In this document: in pieces, positions 25,355 to 34,184 of the stretch
Layout of the letters: each line of letters opens with the position of its first letter
Numbering within the stretch: position 1 is the stretch's first letter
Source of the DNA: Glandiceps talaboti
Taxonomy: Eukaryota > Hemichordata > Enteropneusta > Spengelidae
Direction of reading: 5' to 3'
NCBI RefSeq assembly: GCF_964340395.1
Contig: NC_135561.1
Location: forward strand, 15,269,461-15,333,460
DNA length: 64,000 bases
Notes under the pieces: model-generated
The model's database searches: none
What the model saw: the letters and a program-made list of their open reading frames with translations, nothing else
What the model was told of the DNA's origin: nothing
Translations under genes and position numbers: made by a program

Positions 25355-27823
25355 GACAGACACACACACACACACACCACATATTATTCCAATTATAGCA
25401 CATTTCTGTTTATTTCTACCAATTGAAACCTGAAAGACTGTAGAGTTTCAATCAGGTGAAATAATGTTTTTCACATCTCACATCTTTTGTTACAAATTAC
25501 ACAAACACAATATAGACAGTCACACTGATTGTGTACGGTGATATTTTTGTTGCTTTCAGACGAGTGTGTAATGACACAGATGTCGGCCATATTGACTAAG
25601 TATTTCTACCAAATGTGGTTTTTTGGCGCATGTTACTACTGGGCAAACTGGGCATTCATGGGGGTAAGTAAACCATGTTTTGATCACAGTGTAAGTCTCC
25701 TCTAGGTACCTATGGTTAAAAGCCTTTATTAGCTATTAAAGTGGTCATATGGATAAGGATTGGGCATTTAGTTTGGATTTTTTTTAATTTATCAAACAGT
25801 TTTATAACTTCCGACTTGAAAAATCAATGTGAAACAACATATGCCAAGTCCTTGTTTGTAACTCAATACATTGCAAAAAGCTACAAAAAGTGTAAAAAGT
25901 TTGTTATTGTATGTACAATATGAAACAAAGATTTTACACTTTTATTAATCTTTTTGCAATTTATTGAGATGTTGATAAGTTGATTAAAATTTACTTCTAA
26001 TGTGATTTTCAGTGCTGGGTGTTCGGTACTACTTTAATGTGTTTACCATCATGTATTTACATTGCATCAATCGTAGAAGTGTGAAGCTACAGTTTCCATC
26101 ATGGTTTACGTCATATATAAACGTGTCGGTGTCATACTTGTGAATGTTTGTTTAGGAGGAGAGAGAATGGGGGTTTAGTCCTAAATGAATGAAGTTCGTT
26201 CATTGAACTTGTGCAACATTTTGTGACTGTTCCGTACATTGATCTAAAATAACATTGTGTATTTAGATGTTAGTCTCCAATATTTTTCTTCATTCAGCCA
26301 AAAAGAATACAAGTGACCTAAGGGGCCTTTGTCACTACAAGTCTAGCGACTCGTCATGACAACAAGTCTGGCGACTCCTCGTGACAACCCTTAGGTCGCG
26401 AGTATTTTCCGGCTGAATGAAGAAAAATATTGGAGAGTAACATAATTATACCAGTGCCAGTAATATCAAAGAAAAATCGGGGAAAGTAATGGTAATTTTG
26501 AATGTTTTGACTCATATTTTGAACACAGTAGAACCATAGACAGTGGAGGGGAGAACCAACAACATAGACACGCATTGTCATGACATAGACATGTGTTGTA
26601 GTGATGTAGAAACATGTTAGCTCTTAAATATGTTGATGATTTGACTATGATTGAGAATACATCTGTTAATGATTGTAATAATATGCAAATTGAACTGCAG
26701 CGATTTGAAAAGTGGTCACAAGATAATAATATGTCACTCAACCCTTCAAAATGCCATTCTATGGATGTATCATTTGTCAAGAAACCTCCGCCATCAACGT
26801 CTTTGCAACTTGCTGGACAAGAACTTGTATCGACAGATGTGCTCAATATACTTGGAGTCAAAATTGCTAAAACCATGAAATGGGATATACATATCAGTGA
26901 CATTACAAGGCGTGCGAGTAGCCGTTTGTTTTTGCTAAGTTCACTTAAGAGATTTGGCCTTAGTAGAAGTGATCTGATCACAATTTATATCGGGTACATT
27001 CGACCTTTATTGGAATATGCTGTACCTGTATGGCATCCTGGGTTAACCGTTAAGCAACATGATTCATTAGAACGTATTCAGAAAAGGGCTTGTAGAATAA
27101 TATTGGGTATGGCCTATGTATCATATCATCAGGCACTTGAGACATGTAAAATTGTAGATATAAAACAGAGACGCGATAATATATGTTTAAACTTTGCGAA
27201 ATCACTCAAAAAGTCTAGATTACACAGTGACTGGCTTACTAAGGAACGTAGCGATGAAATCGGCCTTGAATTACGTAATTCTCGCCAACTATCTCTACCT
27301 AGGATACGTACACAGAGATATGCTACAAGTGCAATTCCTTACATGATTAAATTATGGAATGATGACAAACACACTTGTTAGAAGCATTTTAAATGGTTCA
27401 GTGGTTAGTGTCTTCGTGTGTGTCTGTTGCCGTGCCCTTTTGTTAGTTGTAATTGTGTAAAGTTATTTTAATTCTGTCTCAACATGAAATGTAAAGGTTT
27501 TAATGTTTGCTATATTTTAAATTTATCAGTTATGTGAAGTTGTCGCAATTCAGTCTCTGACTGCTACGAACAATTTTAATAAACCATTAATTATTATTAT
27601 TATTATTATTATGTAGAATGACCAGAGTATATATTCCATATTTGTTGTTCAACTTGGCCCGTGCATGGTATAATATACTGTTTTCTCTGTCTGTCTGTTT
27701 GTCCAGATATTCTTAATTGGGTTCCTGGTTGCACTGATTAAAAAACGAAGATCATCAATAGAAGGGGAGATTGATGAAGACGACGACAGTGACGATAGTG
27801 ATGAAGAAATGCTACAAGTCTAG
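9966..27823 (+). CDS. LMBRD1: LMBRD1: lysosomal cobalamin transport escort protein (LMBD1), 16 exons
   Basis: Coding exons: 9966-10028, 13684-13762, 14663-14760, 15372-15435, 16001-16095, 17132-17199, 17609-17697, 18378-18451, 20071-20196, 20579-20799, 21892-21994, 22602-22706, 23864-24007, 25188-25242, 25560-25663, 27707-27823. All introns are GT–AG, phases join without a break, giving 535 codons including TAG (534 aa; human LMBD1 is 540). Recognisable family blocks: [13 protein letters not shown] (about 61-73), [70 protein letters not shown]. It is a multi-pass lysosomal membrane protein that, with ABCD4, is needed to release vitamin B12 from lysosomes. NGT at 76-78 and NVT in exon 14 are possible glycosylation sites. 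The C-terminus ends in an acidic [12 protein letters not shown] tail. The start ATG sits in AAAATGGCTGCC. Introns 5, 8, 9 and 13 begin with donor-containing minisatellites; intron 15 carries a LINE and a possible alternative last exon. Confidence 0.97.
10780..10903. repeat. Microsatellites (CAGT)n and (CAGTT)n in LMBRD1 intron 1
   Basis: A TCAG/CAGT tetranucleotide run at about 10783-10815 is followed 55 bp on by an AGTTC pentanucleotide run at about 10871-10903. Simple tandem repeats, no other content seen. Confidence 0.9.
11030..12371. repeat. Widely spaced inverted repeat in LMBRD1 intron 1
   Basis: About 45 bp near 11035-11085 (containing GGAATTACTACCTAAAGGTT) recurs as the complement near 12325-12371 (CTTTGTAACCTTTAGTAATT). 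The 1.3-kb span may be an old transposon with these as ends, but I see no transposase and the interior looks like ordinary intron. Confidence 0.4.
12139..12260. repeat. Foldback (hairpin) element in LMBRD1 intron 1
   Basis: The left arm (AAGTCCTCAGTCACTACCTG ... TTGGGTAAAGCT) is complementary to the right arm (AGCTTTACCCAA ... CAGGTAATAGCCGACGACTT) with few mismatches, leaving a loop of about 20 bp. It looks like a small palindromic MITE of roughly 115 bp. Confidence 0.65.
14433..14599 (+). mobile_element. 167-bp TIR element with ATTCA flanks, LMBRD1 intron 2
   Basis: The element begins CAGTGTTTTTGC and ends AAATAAAACACTG, giving imperfect terminal inverted repeats starting CAGTGTTTT. It is flanked on both sides by ATTCA (14428-14432 and 14600-14604), a probable 5-bp target duplication. 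Inside are three GGGAACCCCGGTA words. No coding capacity; a diverged relative lies near 4590-4755. Confidence 0.7.
15195..15368. repeat. Microsatellites (CAGA)n and (GATT)n in LMBRD1 intron 3
   Basis: A CAGA run (about 15220-15298) is followed by TTGC and GATT runs (about 15320-15368) ending a few bases before the exon 4 acceptor at 15371, so the GATT run occupies the polypyrimidine-tract position of that intron. Confidence 0.9.
15660..15947. mobile_element. MITE family C, copy 2 (LMBRD1 intron 4)
   Basis: About 288 bp in the opposite orientation to 2846-3131. It begins CTCAAAATTAAC and ends ATTAATTTTGAGCTC as terminal inverted repeats and holds the shared blocks AATTGGTAGTTTGTGGACAC and CTATTGGAAATATGTTTGTT. 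Its right end lies about 50 bp before the exon 5 acceptor. Confidence 0.7.
16086..16705 (+). repeat. Splice-donor minisatellite at the start of LMBRD1 intron 5
   Basis: Tandem units of about 70-90 bp, eight counted, each carrying the last bases of exon 5 and the donor: (ACTA)AAAGT followed by GTAAGTTATTATAAACCTC. The rest of the unit is intron sequence ending in CACCATGTATTC. Some units have an extra CAATATTGGTCTCCATAGTA block, so unit length varies. Copy 1 is the real exon-intron junction at 16095/16096. Reading through from exon 5 meets a stop (GTG TAA) at the next junction copy. Confidence 0.95.
17885..18020. mobile_element. Short hairpin repeat shared with the kinase gene intron
   Basis: Contains CTTGCAGTGTTCTCTATGC ... 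GTGAAAGTGCAGCTGAAAAC followed by ACTGCA, an imperfect palindrome (GCAGTGTT ... AACACTGC). A close relative is at about 58260-58420 with CTTGCAGTGTTCTCTGC and GTGAAAGTGCAGCAGAAAAC. Small non-autonomous element; ends not determined. Confidence 0.6.
18418..19575 (+). repeat. Splice-donor minisatellite at the start of LMBRD1 intron 8 (about 27 donors)
   Basis: Tandem units of two lengths, 45 and 35 bp. The long unit copies the final 30 or so bases of exon 8 (CTTTGATTGGCATGGTGTTA, then CTTGTTGTGTACATG) plus GTAAGTCTAA; the short unit lacks ten bases in the middle. I counted 27 GTAAGT donors from 18452 to about 19526. The last unit decays to ATAGTAATTT. The exon itself reads ATGCTG where most repeats read ATGGTG, and TACACG where repeats read TACATG, so the array has been homogenised separately from the exon. 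Confidence 0.97.
19690..20005. repeat. Pentanucleotide (TGTTG)n-type satellite in LMBRD1 intron 8
   Basis: About 300 bp of TGTTG and GTGCTG words, degenerate towards the right. The long Cys/Val-rich or Thr/Gln/His-rich open frames across it are by-products of the pentamer having no stop in several frames. Confidence 0.9.
20178..20385 (+). repeat. Splice-donor minisatellite at the start of LMBRD1 intron 9
   Basis: About six 32-bp units. The unit combines the exon 9 end (AGCTAGTATCAAAGGAAAG) and donor region GTATGACATCACT; repeats read AGCTAGTATCAGNGCAAAGG. The true junction is at 20196/20197. The last copy is degenerate (AGCTACCATACATTAAAGG). Read-through from exon 9 stops at once (GTA TGA). 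Confidence 0.95.
21073..21478. mobile_element. Foldback element in LMBRD1 intron 10
   Basis: Two arms of about 90 bp are inverted copies: left contains GAACCTGTTACAAACAGTGA and CATCAGACC; right contains the complements TGTTTGTAACAGGTTC and GGTCTGATG. A second, inner inverted pair (TTTGATAAGAACAGTTTTAT and its near complement at about 21315-21345) makes a nested hairpin. No coding sequence. Size about 405 bp; a palindromic MITE-like element. Confidence 0.75.
21540..21878 (+). repeat. 30-bp minisatellite before the exon 11 acceptor
   Basis: About ten units built on ATTACCATAGTAACTGAATG with variable spacers (CCATGTTTTTG, CCATGGTTGTG). It runs up to within about 20 bp of the exon 11 acceptor at 21891. 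Unlike the arrays at donors it does not contain exon sequence. Confidence 0.9.
22007..22425. repeat. (TCCA)n microsatellite at the start of LMBRD1 intron 11
   Basis: About 415 bp of CATC/TCCA with occasional CAAC interruptions, beginning roughly 12 bp after the exon 11 donor (21995). The Ile-His-Pro-Ser and Trp-Met-Asp-Gly open frames here are repeat artefacts. Confidence 0.95.
23187..23728. mobile_element. Large foldback element in LMBRD1 intron 12
   Basis: The left arm (about 23187-23335, with CACAGGGAGAAGTGAGCATG, a GATT run and GTGGTGAAATAAAACTTATT) is the inverted copy of the right arm (about 23551-23728, AATAAGTTTTATTGCACCAC, an AATC run, CATGCTTGCTTCTCCCTGTG). The GATT/AATC microsatellite has expanded separately in each arm. 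Total about 540 bp, no coding capacity. Confidence 0.75.
23960..24960 (+). repeat. Splice-donor minisatellite at the start of LMBRD1 intron 13
   Basis: About 17 units, mostly 60 bp, with shorter ones that lack the GGTTAGTGTATTCTAC block. The unit copies roughly the last 45 bases of exon 13 (AATACCATCCCACAATATG, TAATGTACGGTTCACAGAAA, TATCAG) and then GTTAGTGTATTCTAC. Most repeats carry CCATAATATG, which is a stop in the exon frame, whereas the exon has CCACAATATG (Pro-Gln-Tyr). The true donor is at 24008. Confidence 0.97.
25285..25378. repeat. (CA)n/(CAGA)n microsatellite in LMBRD1 intron 14
   Basis: Alternating CA and CAGA runs about 90 bp long. Simple repeat only. Confidence 0.95.
25737..25988. 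mobile_element. Palindromic MITE family B, degraded copy (LMBRD1 intron 15)
   Basis: Begins TTAAAGTGGTCATATGGATA and follows the family B consensus of 28099-28450 through the TTGTTATTGTATGTACAATA centre. The right arm is mostly lost: it breaks off around TTATTGAGATGTTGATAAG, about 250 bp long instead of 350. Confidence 0.7.
26013..26084 (+). CDS. Candidate alternative last exon of LMBRD1
   Basis: After a good acceptor (TTCTAATGTGATTTTCAG, with a branch-point-like TTCTAAT) there are 23 codons, [12 protein letters not shown] then [11 protein letters not shown] and TGA. Joined in phase 0 to exon 15 (ending ANWAFMG) this would replace the canonical [13 protein letters not shown] end and acidic tail with a hydrophobic 23-residue end. 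The canonical exon 16 at 27707 matches the family better, so if used this is a shorter isoform. No AATAAA is seen close downstream. It may be a chance acceptor plus short frame. Confidence 0.35.
   Translation, partial: CWVFGTTLMCLPSCIYIASIVEV
26270..27673 (+). mobile_element. Short interspersed element, family A, copy 2, split by a LINE
   Basis: Left part 26270-26611 and right part 27611-27673 together match the whole of 61816-62156: hairpin with TTTTTCTTCATTCAGCC and its complement GGCTGAATGAAGAAAAA, then TTTTGAATGTTTTGACTCAT, and after the break ACCAGAGTATATATTCCATA and GTGCATGGTATAA. The LINE interrupting it is flanked by an ATGTAGAA duplication. Confidence 0.8.
26612..27610 (+). mobile_element. 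5'-truncated non-LTR retrotransposon (LINE), reverse transcriptase C-terminal part
   Basis: An open frame at 26614-27381 (255 codons) encodes the last part of a LINE reverse transcriptase: the YVDD catalytic box comes almost at once ([13 protein letters not shown]), followed by family landmarks [43 protein letters not shown] and [14 protein letters not shown]. This C-terminal layout fits jockey/CR1/L2-like clades, but I cannot choose. A 3' UTR of about 220 bp ends in an ATT repeat (27588-27610). The 8-bp duplication ATGTAGAA at 26604-26611 and 27611-27618 marks target-primed insertion with 5' truncation. The frame is still open over 255 codons, so the insertion may be young. It sits inside LMBRD1 intron 15. 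Confidence 0.93.
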
Positions 27824-27956
27824 GTTGGGTCATCCCTGTAAAACACAAATGGTTTAATCTTACCATTCTTCAAGACAATTCCATTATATAGTGTAGGGGT
27901 AGCAGCCTTGAAGGACTATGTACGTAGCTGCAATATTATGGTATTACTTCTCAGTT

Positions 27957-27962
27957 AATAAA
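27957..27962 (+). terminator. Possible LMBRD1 poly(A) signal
   Basis: AATAAA lies 134 bp after the LMBRD1 stop codon, the nearest canonical hexamer. No cleavage data, so later hexamers remain possible. Confidence 0.5.
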
Positions 27963-28098
27963 CATTGAACTGCTAGAAGCTAATAATGTATATTAATCAT
28001 TGGTACAACTTTATGTCAGATGTTCTGATTGGCTGATTAACAAGTTAGATCAATTCAAAATGATTTAAAACAAATCTGATTGGTTGATATCCATATGT

Positions 28099-28450
28099 TA
28101 AAGTGGCCATATGGATGAGAATTTGGTATTTATTTTGGATTTTTATTTGATGAAACAGCTTCACTATGTTTTTCTACTTGAAAAAATAATGTGAAATAAC
28201 ATATACCAGTCCATGTTTGCAACTCAATAAACTGCAAAAGATAAAACAATGTGTAAAATGTTTGTTATTGTACGTACAATAACAAACTTTTTACACTTTT
28301 TGCATCTTTTTGCAATGTATTGAGTTATGAACATAGACTTGGTATATGTTATTTCACATTATTTTTTCAAGTAGAAAAACATAGTGAAGCTGTTTCATCA
28401 AATAAAAATCCAAAATAAATACCAAATTCTCATCCATATGGCCACTTTAA
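28099..28450. mobile_element. Palindromic MITE family B, best copy
   Basis: A near-perfect 352-bp palindrome. Left end TTAAAGTGGCCATATGGATG; right end CATCCATATGGCCACTTTAA; centre TTGTTATTGTACGTACAATA. Almost every base of the left arm pairs with the right. No coding capacity. TTAA at both ends may be part of the element or a TTAA/TA target site. The other copies are at 25737-25988, 32623-32966 and 33151-33517. Confidence 0.9.
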
Positions 28451-28967
28451 TAGGACCACACAGTGTCCTGATTGGGTAGTATAATTTAGATTTATTTCAG
28501 TTCAGTAAAAAAAAAATATTTATATTTACAAAGTATAACAAGGTGTGCTCTTCCAGTGTAGGATTTACTCAGGCAAAGTCTGTTTACAAGTTTACCCATA
28601 GACGCAGGGTCTAAGATTTACGGTACTGTCAAGATACATCGTTAGTCGTTGTCATCTTAGCTTGTCTTAACTACATTATCAAATAGTTAATGTAGCCACA
28701 CCCCTAGAAGTCGTTATCGAAAACTTTTACATTATCATATGTATCTCTAACATGTAAATTATTACATGGCTACTGCATGATGACGCATTGCCATCGCTTA
28801 GCAATGCACATATATTTGCATAATTTGCTCATGAATATTAATAGTCTGACAAGTTTGTCATGGTTGAAGGGACTGCCTGCTGTCATTGACAAGGCTATTG
28901 GGTAAAAATTTTCAAATTGTTATTATCAGTTTTGACAATGTAATCAAGACATGTTGAGAATACGAGG

Positions 28968-29078
28968 GCTAGGAGGTACGACCAGCTAACGATGTATCTC
29001 AACAGTGCAGTAAACAGGCTAGGGCTAGGAGGTACGACCAGCTAACGATGTATCTCAACAGTGCAGCACAAACCAGAC
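28968..29078 (+). repeat. Tandem duplication of about 60 bp
   Basis: GGGCTAGGAGGTACGACCAG followed by CTAACGATGTATCTCAACAG and TGCAG is present twice in a row. A related word in reverse (AAGATACATCGTTAG) occurs at about 28630, suggesting the duplicated piece is the right half of an older inverted-repeat element. Confidence 0.85.
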
Positions 29079-30094
29079 TTACTCTGGCAGTAAGAGTTTA
29101 ATAATATTTACACCTAGCAGTCAATGAACTTATCCATGCTATGTAATTGTAAGATTTAAACTAGCATATCAGATTGTATTATTCAACCATGTTTTCATTT
29201 TAGAAGTATACTCACCTTTGTAATACCTTGGTATTTTCTGCCAAAATCATTTGAGGGAAATATTTGTATTTCAGTAACTTTGTCATATGGGATGTCATTA
29301 ACCAATATACATTATACAGTCTCAGCTTGGCTTGCTTGGTGTAGGTTTATGGTTGGTGGAGGGTTAATGGAGGGTCTATGGTGTATGGCAGCTTATAATA
29401 TATACACACTTCCAATGCTGCAGGATGGCAATTAATATACAATTACTACGTCAATAAAACTATGTGTAGACGCCGCTCTACTGAAACCACGGTATAATTA
29501 AACCAACTTCCATTCAGTACCTTATCACTGTTGTATCAACATGTTGTGACAATAGTTTTAGTTTGTGTCTATCTTAGTAAACCGAAGACTTAATTACCAG
29601 AGTATACTATCAGATATGACAGGGTTTTTTGTCAGTATTGGGTATATTTATATTTGACTGGCACCTTGACTTTTACCATCCGAGTCAAAGTTTCTAGTCT
29701 CACATTAGAGTAGGTTTATTTTATAGCCTAATTTTCATCACCAGATGATAACCAGATAAGTAGTAAATTCATTTTCTGTTTATAGTTATTAAAAAGTTTA
29801 TCTATTATTTACATTTAATATTCCTATATACATGTACATAGTTTGGTTTCGTAAATTTTATGTTTAATATTTTGCTGGTTCACAAACATTTTTTTTATAT
29901 AACAATTATGAAATATTTTTGAATAAAATTTAGGTTCATGAATTTTAGTATTCAAGACAGTTTGAAGTCTGAAGCAATTACATGAAATGTAAACAAGTTT
30001 ATATGTTCTGACCTGGCCCAGATATCTTCAATAGTTTATCGAAAACTGACCAGAACCTTTTTTTGTGTGATGATTTTCCAGTAATTTATGATAG

Positions 30095-30645
30095 TCTCAG
30101 GACCCCTAGGGTGGTTGAATAACTTGGGGTAAGTCTCAAGACCCCCTAGGTTCAATAACCTGGGGTAAGTCTCAAGACCCCCTAGGTTCAATAACCTTGG
30201 GTAAGTCTCAAGACCCCCTAGGTTCAATAACCTTGGGTAAGTCTCAGGACCCCCTAGGTTCAATAACCTTGGGTAAGTCTCAGGACCCCCTAGGTTGAAT
30301 AACCTGGGGAAGGTCTCAGAACTCCCTAGGTTGAATAACCTTGGGTAGGTCTCAGGACTCCCTAGGTTGAATAACCTTGGGTAAGTCTCAGGACTCCCTA
30401 GGTTGAATAACCTGGGTAGGTCTCAGGACTCCCTAGGTTGAATAAACTGGGGTAGGTCTCAGGACTCCCTAGGTTGAATAAACTGGGGTAGGTCTCAGGA
30501 TTCCCTAGGTTGAATAACCTGGGGTAGGTCTCAAGACTCCCTAGGTTGAATAACCTGGGGTAGGTCTCAGGACCCCCTAGGTACACCAGGGTAGGTCTCC
30601 AAACCCCCTAGGTTGAATAACCTGCAGTATTTTTCAGGACCCCCA
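30095..30645 (+). repeat. 37-bp minisatellite containing GGGTAAGTCTC
   Basis: About fourteen units of the form TAGGTTGAATAACCTGGGGT followed by AAGTCTCAGGACCCCC (or AGGTCTCAGGACTCCC). Left units carry GGTAAGTCTC, a good splice-donor consensus; right units mostly carry GGTAGGTCTC. No exon is recognised next to it. The minus-strand Leu-Gly-Gly-Pro-Glu-Thr-Tyr-Pro open frames are by-products. Confidence 0.95.
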
Positions 30646-32019
30646 AGGGTAGGATACTTACAATGGTAGTTGGATATTTATATTTGTAAGAAATGATTAA
30701 TACATATATATGCAATATTATTTTTTCATTGGGGATTCAAAATTATGAGAATTATCAAACCTTTTCAGTATTTTATTCACGTTACATTTTTGGAAAATGT
30801 TTAAAAGATTAGAATGGGCTGCGTTCTTTAGATCCGGCCACACACACTCTATTGATATATTATAAAGTATACCTTGTTGATAAACGTGTTGACTTAATTT
30901 GTAAAATGCAAAGTTATTACAATGGCAGAATTGCTGTAGGCATGTTTATATGTAGACATGCATTCATGAATAGATGTTGGAGAGACTCCAATGCCTATAA
31001 TTTTTGGTATATAATATTTGTGATTAGAACACAAAAATATTGAATGTTATGTTGTTTGATTGATTGATTGATACAGATATAATAGTCTGCTGTACTTCCA
31101 AAAAGGATTTCACTTTTAGTTTGTCTATTTCTCTGTTCACTTCAGAATGACAAATTTTCGCATCATTCATGAAATTCACCTCAATGAAATGTAGACAGAA
31201 GAACATAACTGAGAGTGTGTCATGTGATCATACATATTTATATATTACTTGCAATAAAGTATGTGTTAACTGCATAATTGTGTTCAGTTTGTTCATTTTG
31301 TTGGCAAACTGTACATCACTTATAGACCATTGATTTGATGAATGTGGTGGGTGTCTCGGATATAACAGTCGTAAAGGGCAAATTTTCAATCCCGGGTTAG
31401 TGTATCGACACTTCCAAGCAATGTATCGAGCCAATATTTTCATGAACACAGTCCTCAAAATACAACTAGTTTAACAAATACAATGACAGATTTCTTTCCT
31501 GTCTATTCATAATACCATAGTCCAACATTAGGAGATAAAAATCTCTAAAATGACAGTTTCATAGGCACTCTGCGACCTCTGTGAGTGTGACATATGGTCA
31601 GAGTCATCTAGCATTATGAGCGCCATCTTAGTCCGACCATTATTTATATGCGGAGTAGGTCTTTAAATATTTGCTGGTGTGTACTTTAATTTGGCCAAGG
31701 AAATGTAAACCCATTCTTACAACCAGGAAGACCGTACAAAGTCTTGACATAGAATTCAAGATAATAAGATAAGTCCTATTAGAATCCTATGGTAAATGGT
31801 CACTCAATACTATGGGAAAATAAGACATTGATGGTTTCCATGACAACAAGATTGCAAACCCCAAATTGCTTTATTTATTCAAAAGTACTAGATATAGCCT
31901 TTCATATAATACAGACAATGGCAAATGAATGGTGGACAGATGAACAGATGTTGGATGGATGGACTAAGACTTTTCCACCAATTGTTAATAATGAATAGAT
32001 ATATTTCTTGGCATTTCCG

Positions 32020-32310
32020 TGTGTGTGTGTGTGTGTGGGGGGGGGGGGTGTTGGTGGCCGAGCGATTAGCTCGTACACCTCATACGTCTGCAGTCTGGGT
32101 TTGAACCCGCCCGGTGTCGGCTGGGTTTGATTAAAAATCTAATGCTCAGTTTGACCCTGCCAAACAACGCAGGTTTTCTCTGGGTACTCCGGTTTCCTCT
32201 TGCTTCTTCAACAATAGGGTGCTGCTCTTGTGGCGACCATTCAACAAATTTCCGAATTTATTTGGATGAATCAAGACTGATCATTTATTTCTTTCTTTAT
32301 TTATTTATAT
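32020..32310 (+). mobile_element. tRNA-derived SINE
   Basis: After a (TG)n and G run, TGGTGGCCGAGCGATTAGCT (A-box-like) and GGGTTTGAACCCG (B box) 47 bp later form a Pol III promoter in a tRNA-Leu/Ser-like head. The body includes AACGCAGGTTTTCTCTGGGT and ACTCCGGTTTCCTC, and it ends in a TTTCTTTATTTATTTA tail. The tRNA fold is incomplete, so this is a SINE and not a functional tRNA gene. A diverged body is at about 55222-55345. Confidence 0.8.
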
Positions 32311-32622
32311 GATGACATCTCAATATAAAGGGAAGTGTAAGACACATGTACAGACAGGATAGTAATTACATTAAACTGTATTTATCCATTTATTTCACAC
32401 ATCAATTTCTGCAAGCAACTTCTAAACACATTTTAATTTGTTTTGTAAATTGAGGTACAAAACATGGACATCTCACATTGTTTATCAAATGAAAATTTGT
32501 ACTCGCAAAGGAAAATATTATTCAAGCAAATCCCAAATCCTAAATTTTCACTAACATCTTAACAACATTGTCAGGGGTATAGTTTACAATTTTTCATGTA
32601 GAAATACAAACGTATATACATC

Positions 32623-32966
32623 AAAGTGGCCATATGGATGAGGATTTGGTATTTGATTTTGATTTTTTAATTCATCAAACAATCTCAACATAGCTTCCTA
32701 CTTGAAACATAAATGTGAAACAACATTGACAAAGTTTGTGTTTGTATAAACATTGCAAACAAGCTACAAGATGTGTAAAAAAGTTTATTGTACGTACAAT
32801 GTACAATAACAAACATTTTAGACATTTACAATGATTTTGCAATTAACTGACTTACAAACAAGAACTTGGCATATATTGATTTTCAAGTAGGAAGCCATGA
32901 TAAAATAGTTTTATAAATTACAAATCCAAAATAAATACCTAATCCTCATCCATATGGCAAATTTAA
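32623..32966. mobile_element. Palindromic MITE family B, copy 3
   Basis: Starts AAAGTGGCCATATGGATGAG and ends CCTCATCCATATGGCAAATT. It is more diverged than 28099-28450 but retains the TTATTGTACGTACAATG centre. About 344 bp. Confidence 0.85.
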
Positions 32967-33150
32967 AGGTACATTAATTAAAGTCTAGTTTATACCGTTT
33001 CGGAGTAAAATTTGACAGGTACTCAAGACATTCTACTCACTGATTTATACTTAACCATCTGTATTCAACTATTCTTTCAATACTAGAAGATAATTGTAAT
33101 AATATAAAAGGCATGCACTGACATCAACTGGAATAGTCTAGCTGAGGTTT

Positions 33151-33517
33151 TAAAGTGGCCATATGGATGAAGATAGGATATTTATTTTGGATTTTTAATT
33201 TCTAAAATAATTTTATCATGGCTTCTTACTTGAAAAGTCAATGTGAAACAACATAGACCAAGTCTGTGTTTGTAACTTGATCATTACTTTGCAAAAAGCT
33301 ACAAAAAAATAAAAATATGTGCAATGTTTGTTATTATACACTAACAAAGATTTTACACATTTATTAATCTTTTGCAATATATTGAGTTTAACAAAAAGAA
33401 GGATTCGGCATGTGTTGTTTCACATTGAGTTTTCAAGTAGTTAAGCCATGCTAAAATTGTTTCATAAATTAAAAATCCAAAATAAATACCCAATCCTCAT
33501 CCATATGGCCGCTTTAA
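33151..33517. mobile_element. Palindromic MITE family B, copy 4
   Basis: Starts TAAAGTGGCCATATGGATGA and ends TCATCCATATGGCCGCTTTA. About 367 bp. A further fragment (CCAAAATGAATACCTC ... CACATGACCACTG) follows at about 33578-33617, possibly the right end of a fifth copy. Confidence 0.85.
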
Positions 33518-34184
33518 GTAAGTATTTTTAGTTCAATAAGTTTACAAATTGATGTTTACACCACTTTAATCAAATTCCAAAATGAATACCTCTTTTTCCT
33601 CCACATGACCACTGTAACCACAGGGGCTTGAAATTGGCCATATTTGTTTACAAATAGTTTTTGTTTATCATTTATGTTTTCTTTCATTACAAAAATTTTT
33701 AATTTTTTTTTTGCTTTTTTTTGCTCTTTAAAATTTTCTTTTCTCAACAAGAGACTCTTTCACAATGTGTGGGGACGAGGAAGGGTCACCAGTTGAGGGC
33801 GCTCAGTAGAACTAACTCATGAATAATTAATAAGGTAGTCACTCATAGTAAAGGTGGTTACTGAAAACCAATAAAAGAACATGTTAAAATTGATTTAGAA
33901 AAAAACACCAGATTTTCAAATCAGCACTTTATTACATGGCACCTTGTAGGGAAAAGATATTTTTAAAGAGCAAAAAAAAAGTAACAAACAAAAAACAAAT
34001 TTTTGTAAAGAAAGAAAAAAAGAACGAAACAAATAAACAAAAACAACTATTTAAAAACTAATATGGCCAATTTGAAGCCCCCGTACTGTAACAACACTGC
34101 TCACATACACATGGCCTTCAATATTTGGGGATCCACGAGTGTATACTGTCTACTTTCCGAGCATTTCTTTCAACAACAATAACA

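Larger units (their letters stand above)
27824..34184. other. Intergenic region between LMBRD1 and the zinc-finger gene
   Basis: No coding exon seen. It holds the LMBRD1 3' UTR (a possible poly(A) signal AATAAA at 27957-27962), three family B MITEs, a tandem duplication, the 30.1-30.6 kb minisatellite, a SINE and poly-T/A rich DNA at 33640-34030. The genes on either side converge (plus then minus), so it should contain both 3' ends. Confidence 0.6.

Noticed and set aside
26466-26981. 171-codon minus-strand frame
   Set aside because: Antisense to the LINE reverse transcriptase; no motif of its own.
32047-32120. tRNA gene
   Set aside because: A and B boxes are present but the acceptor and anticodon stems do not form a full cloverleaf, and a SINE body and tail follow.
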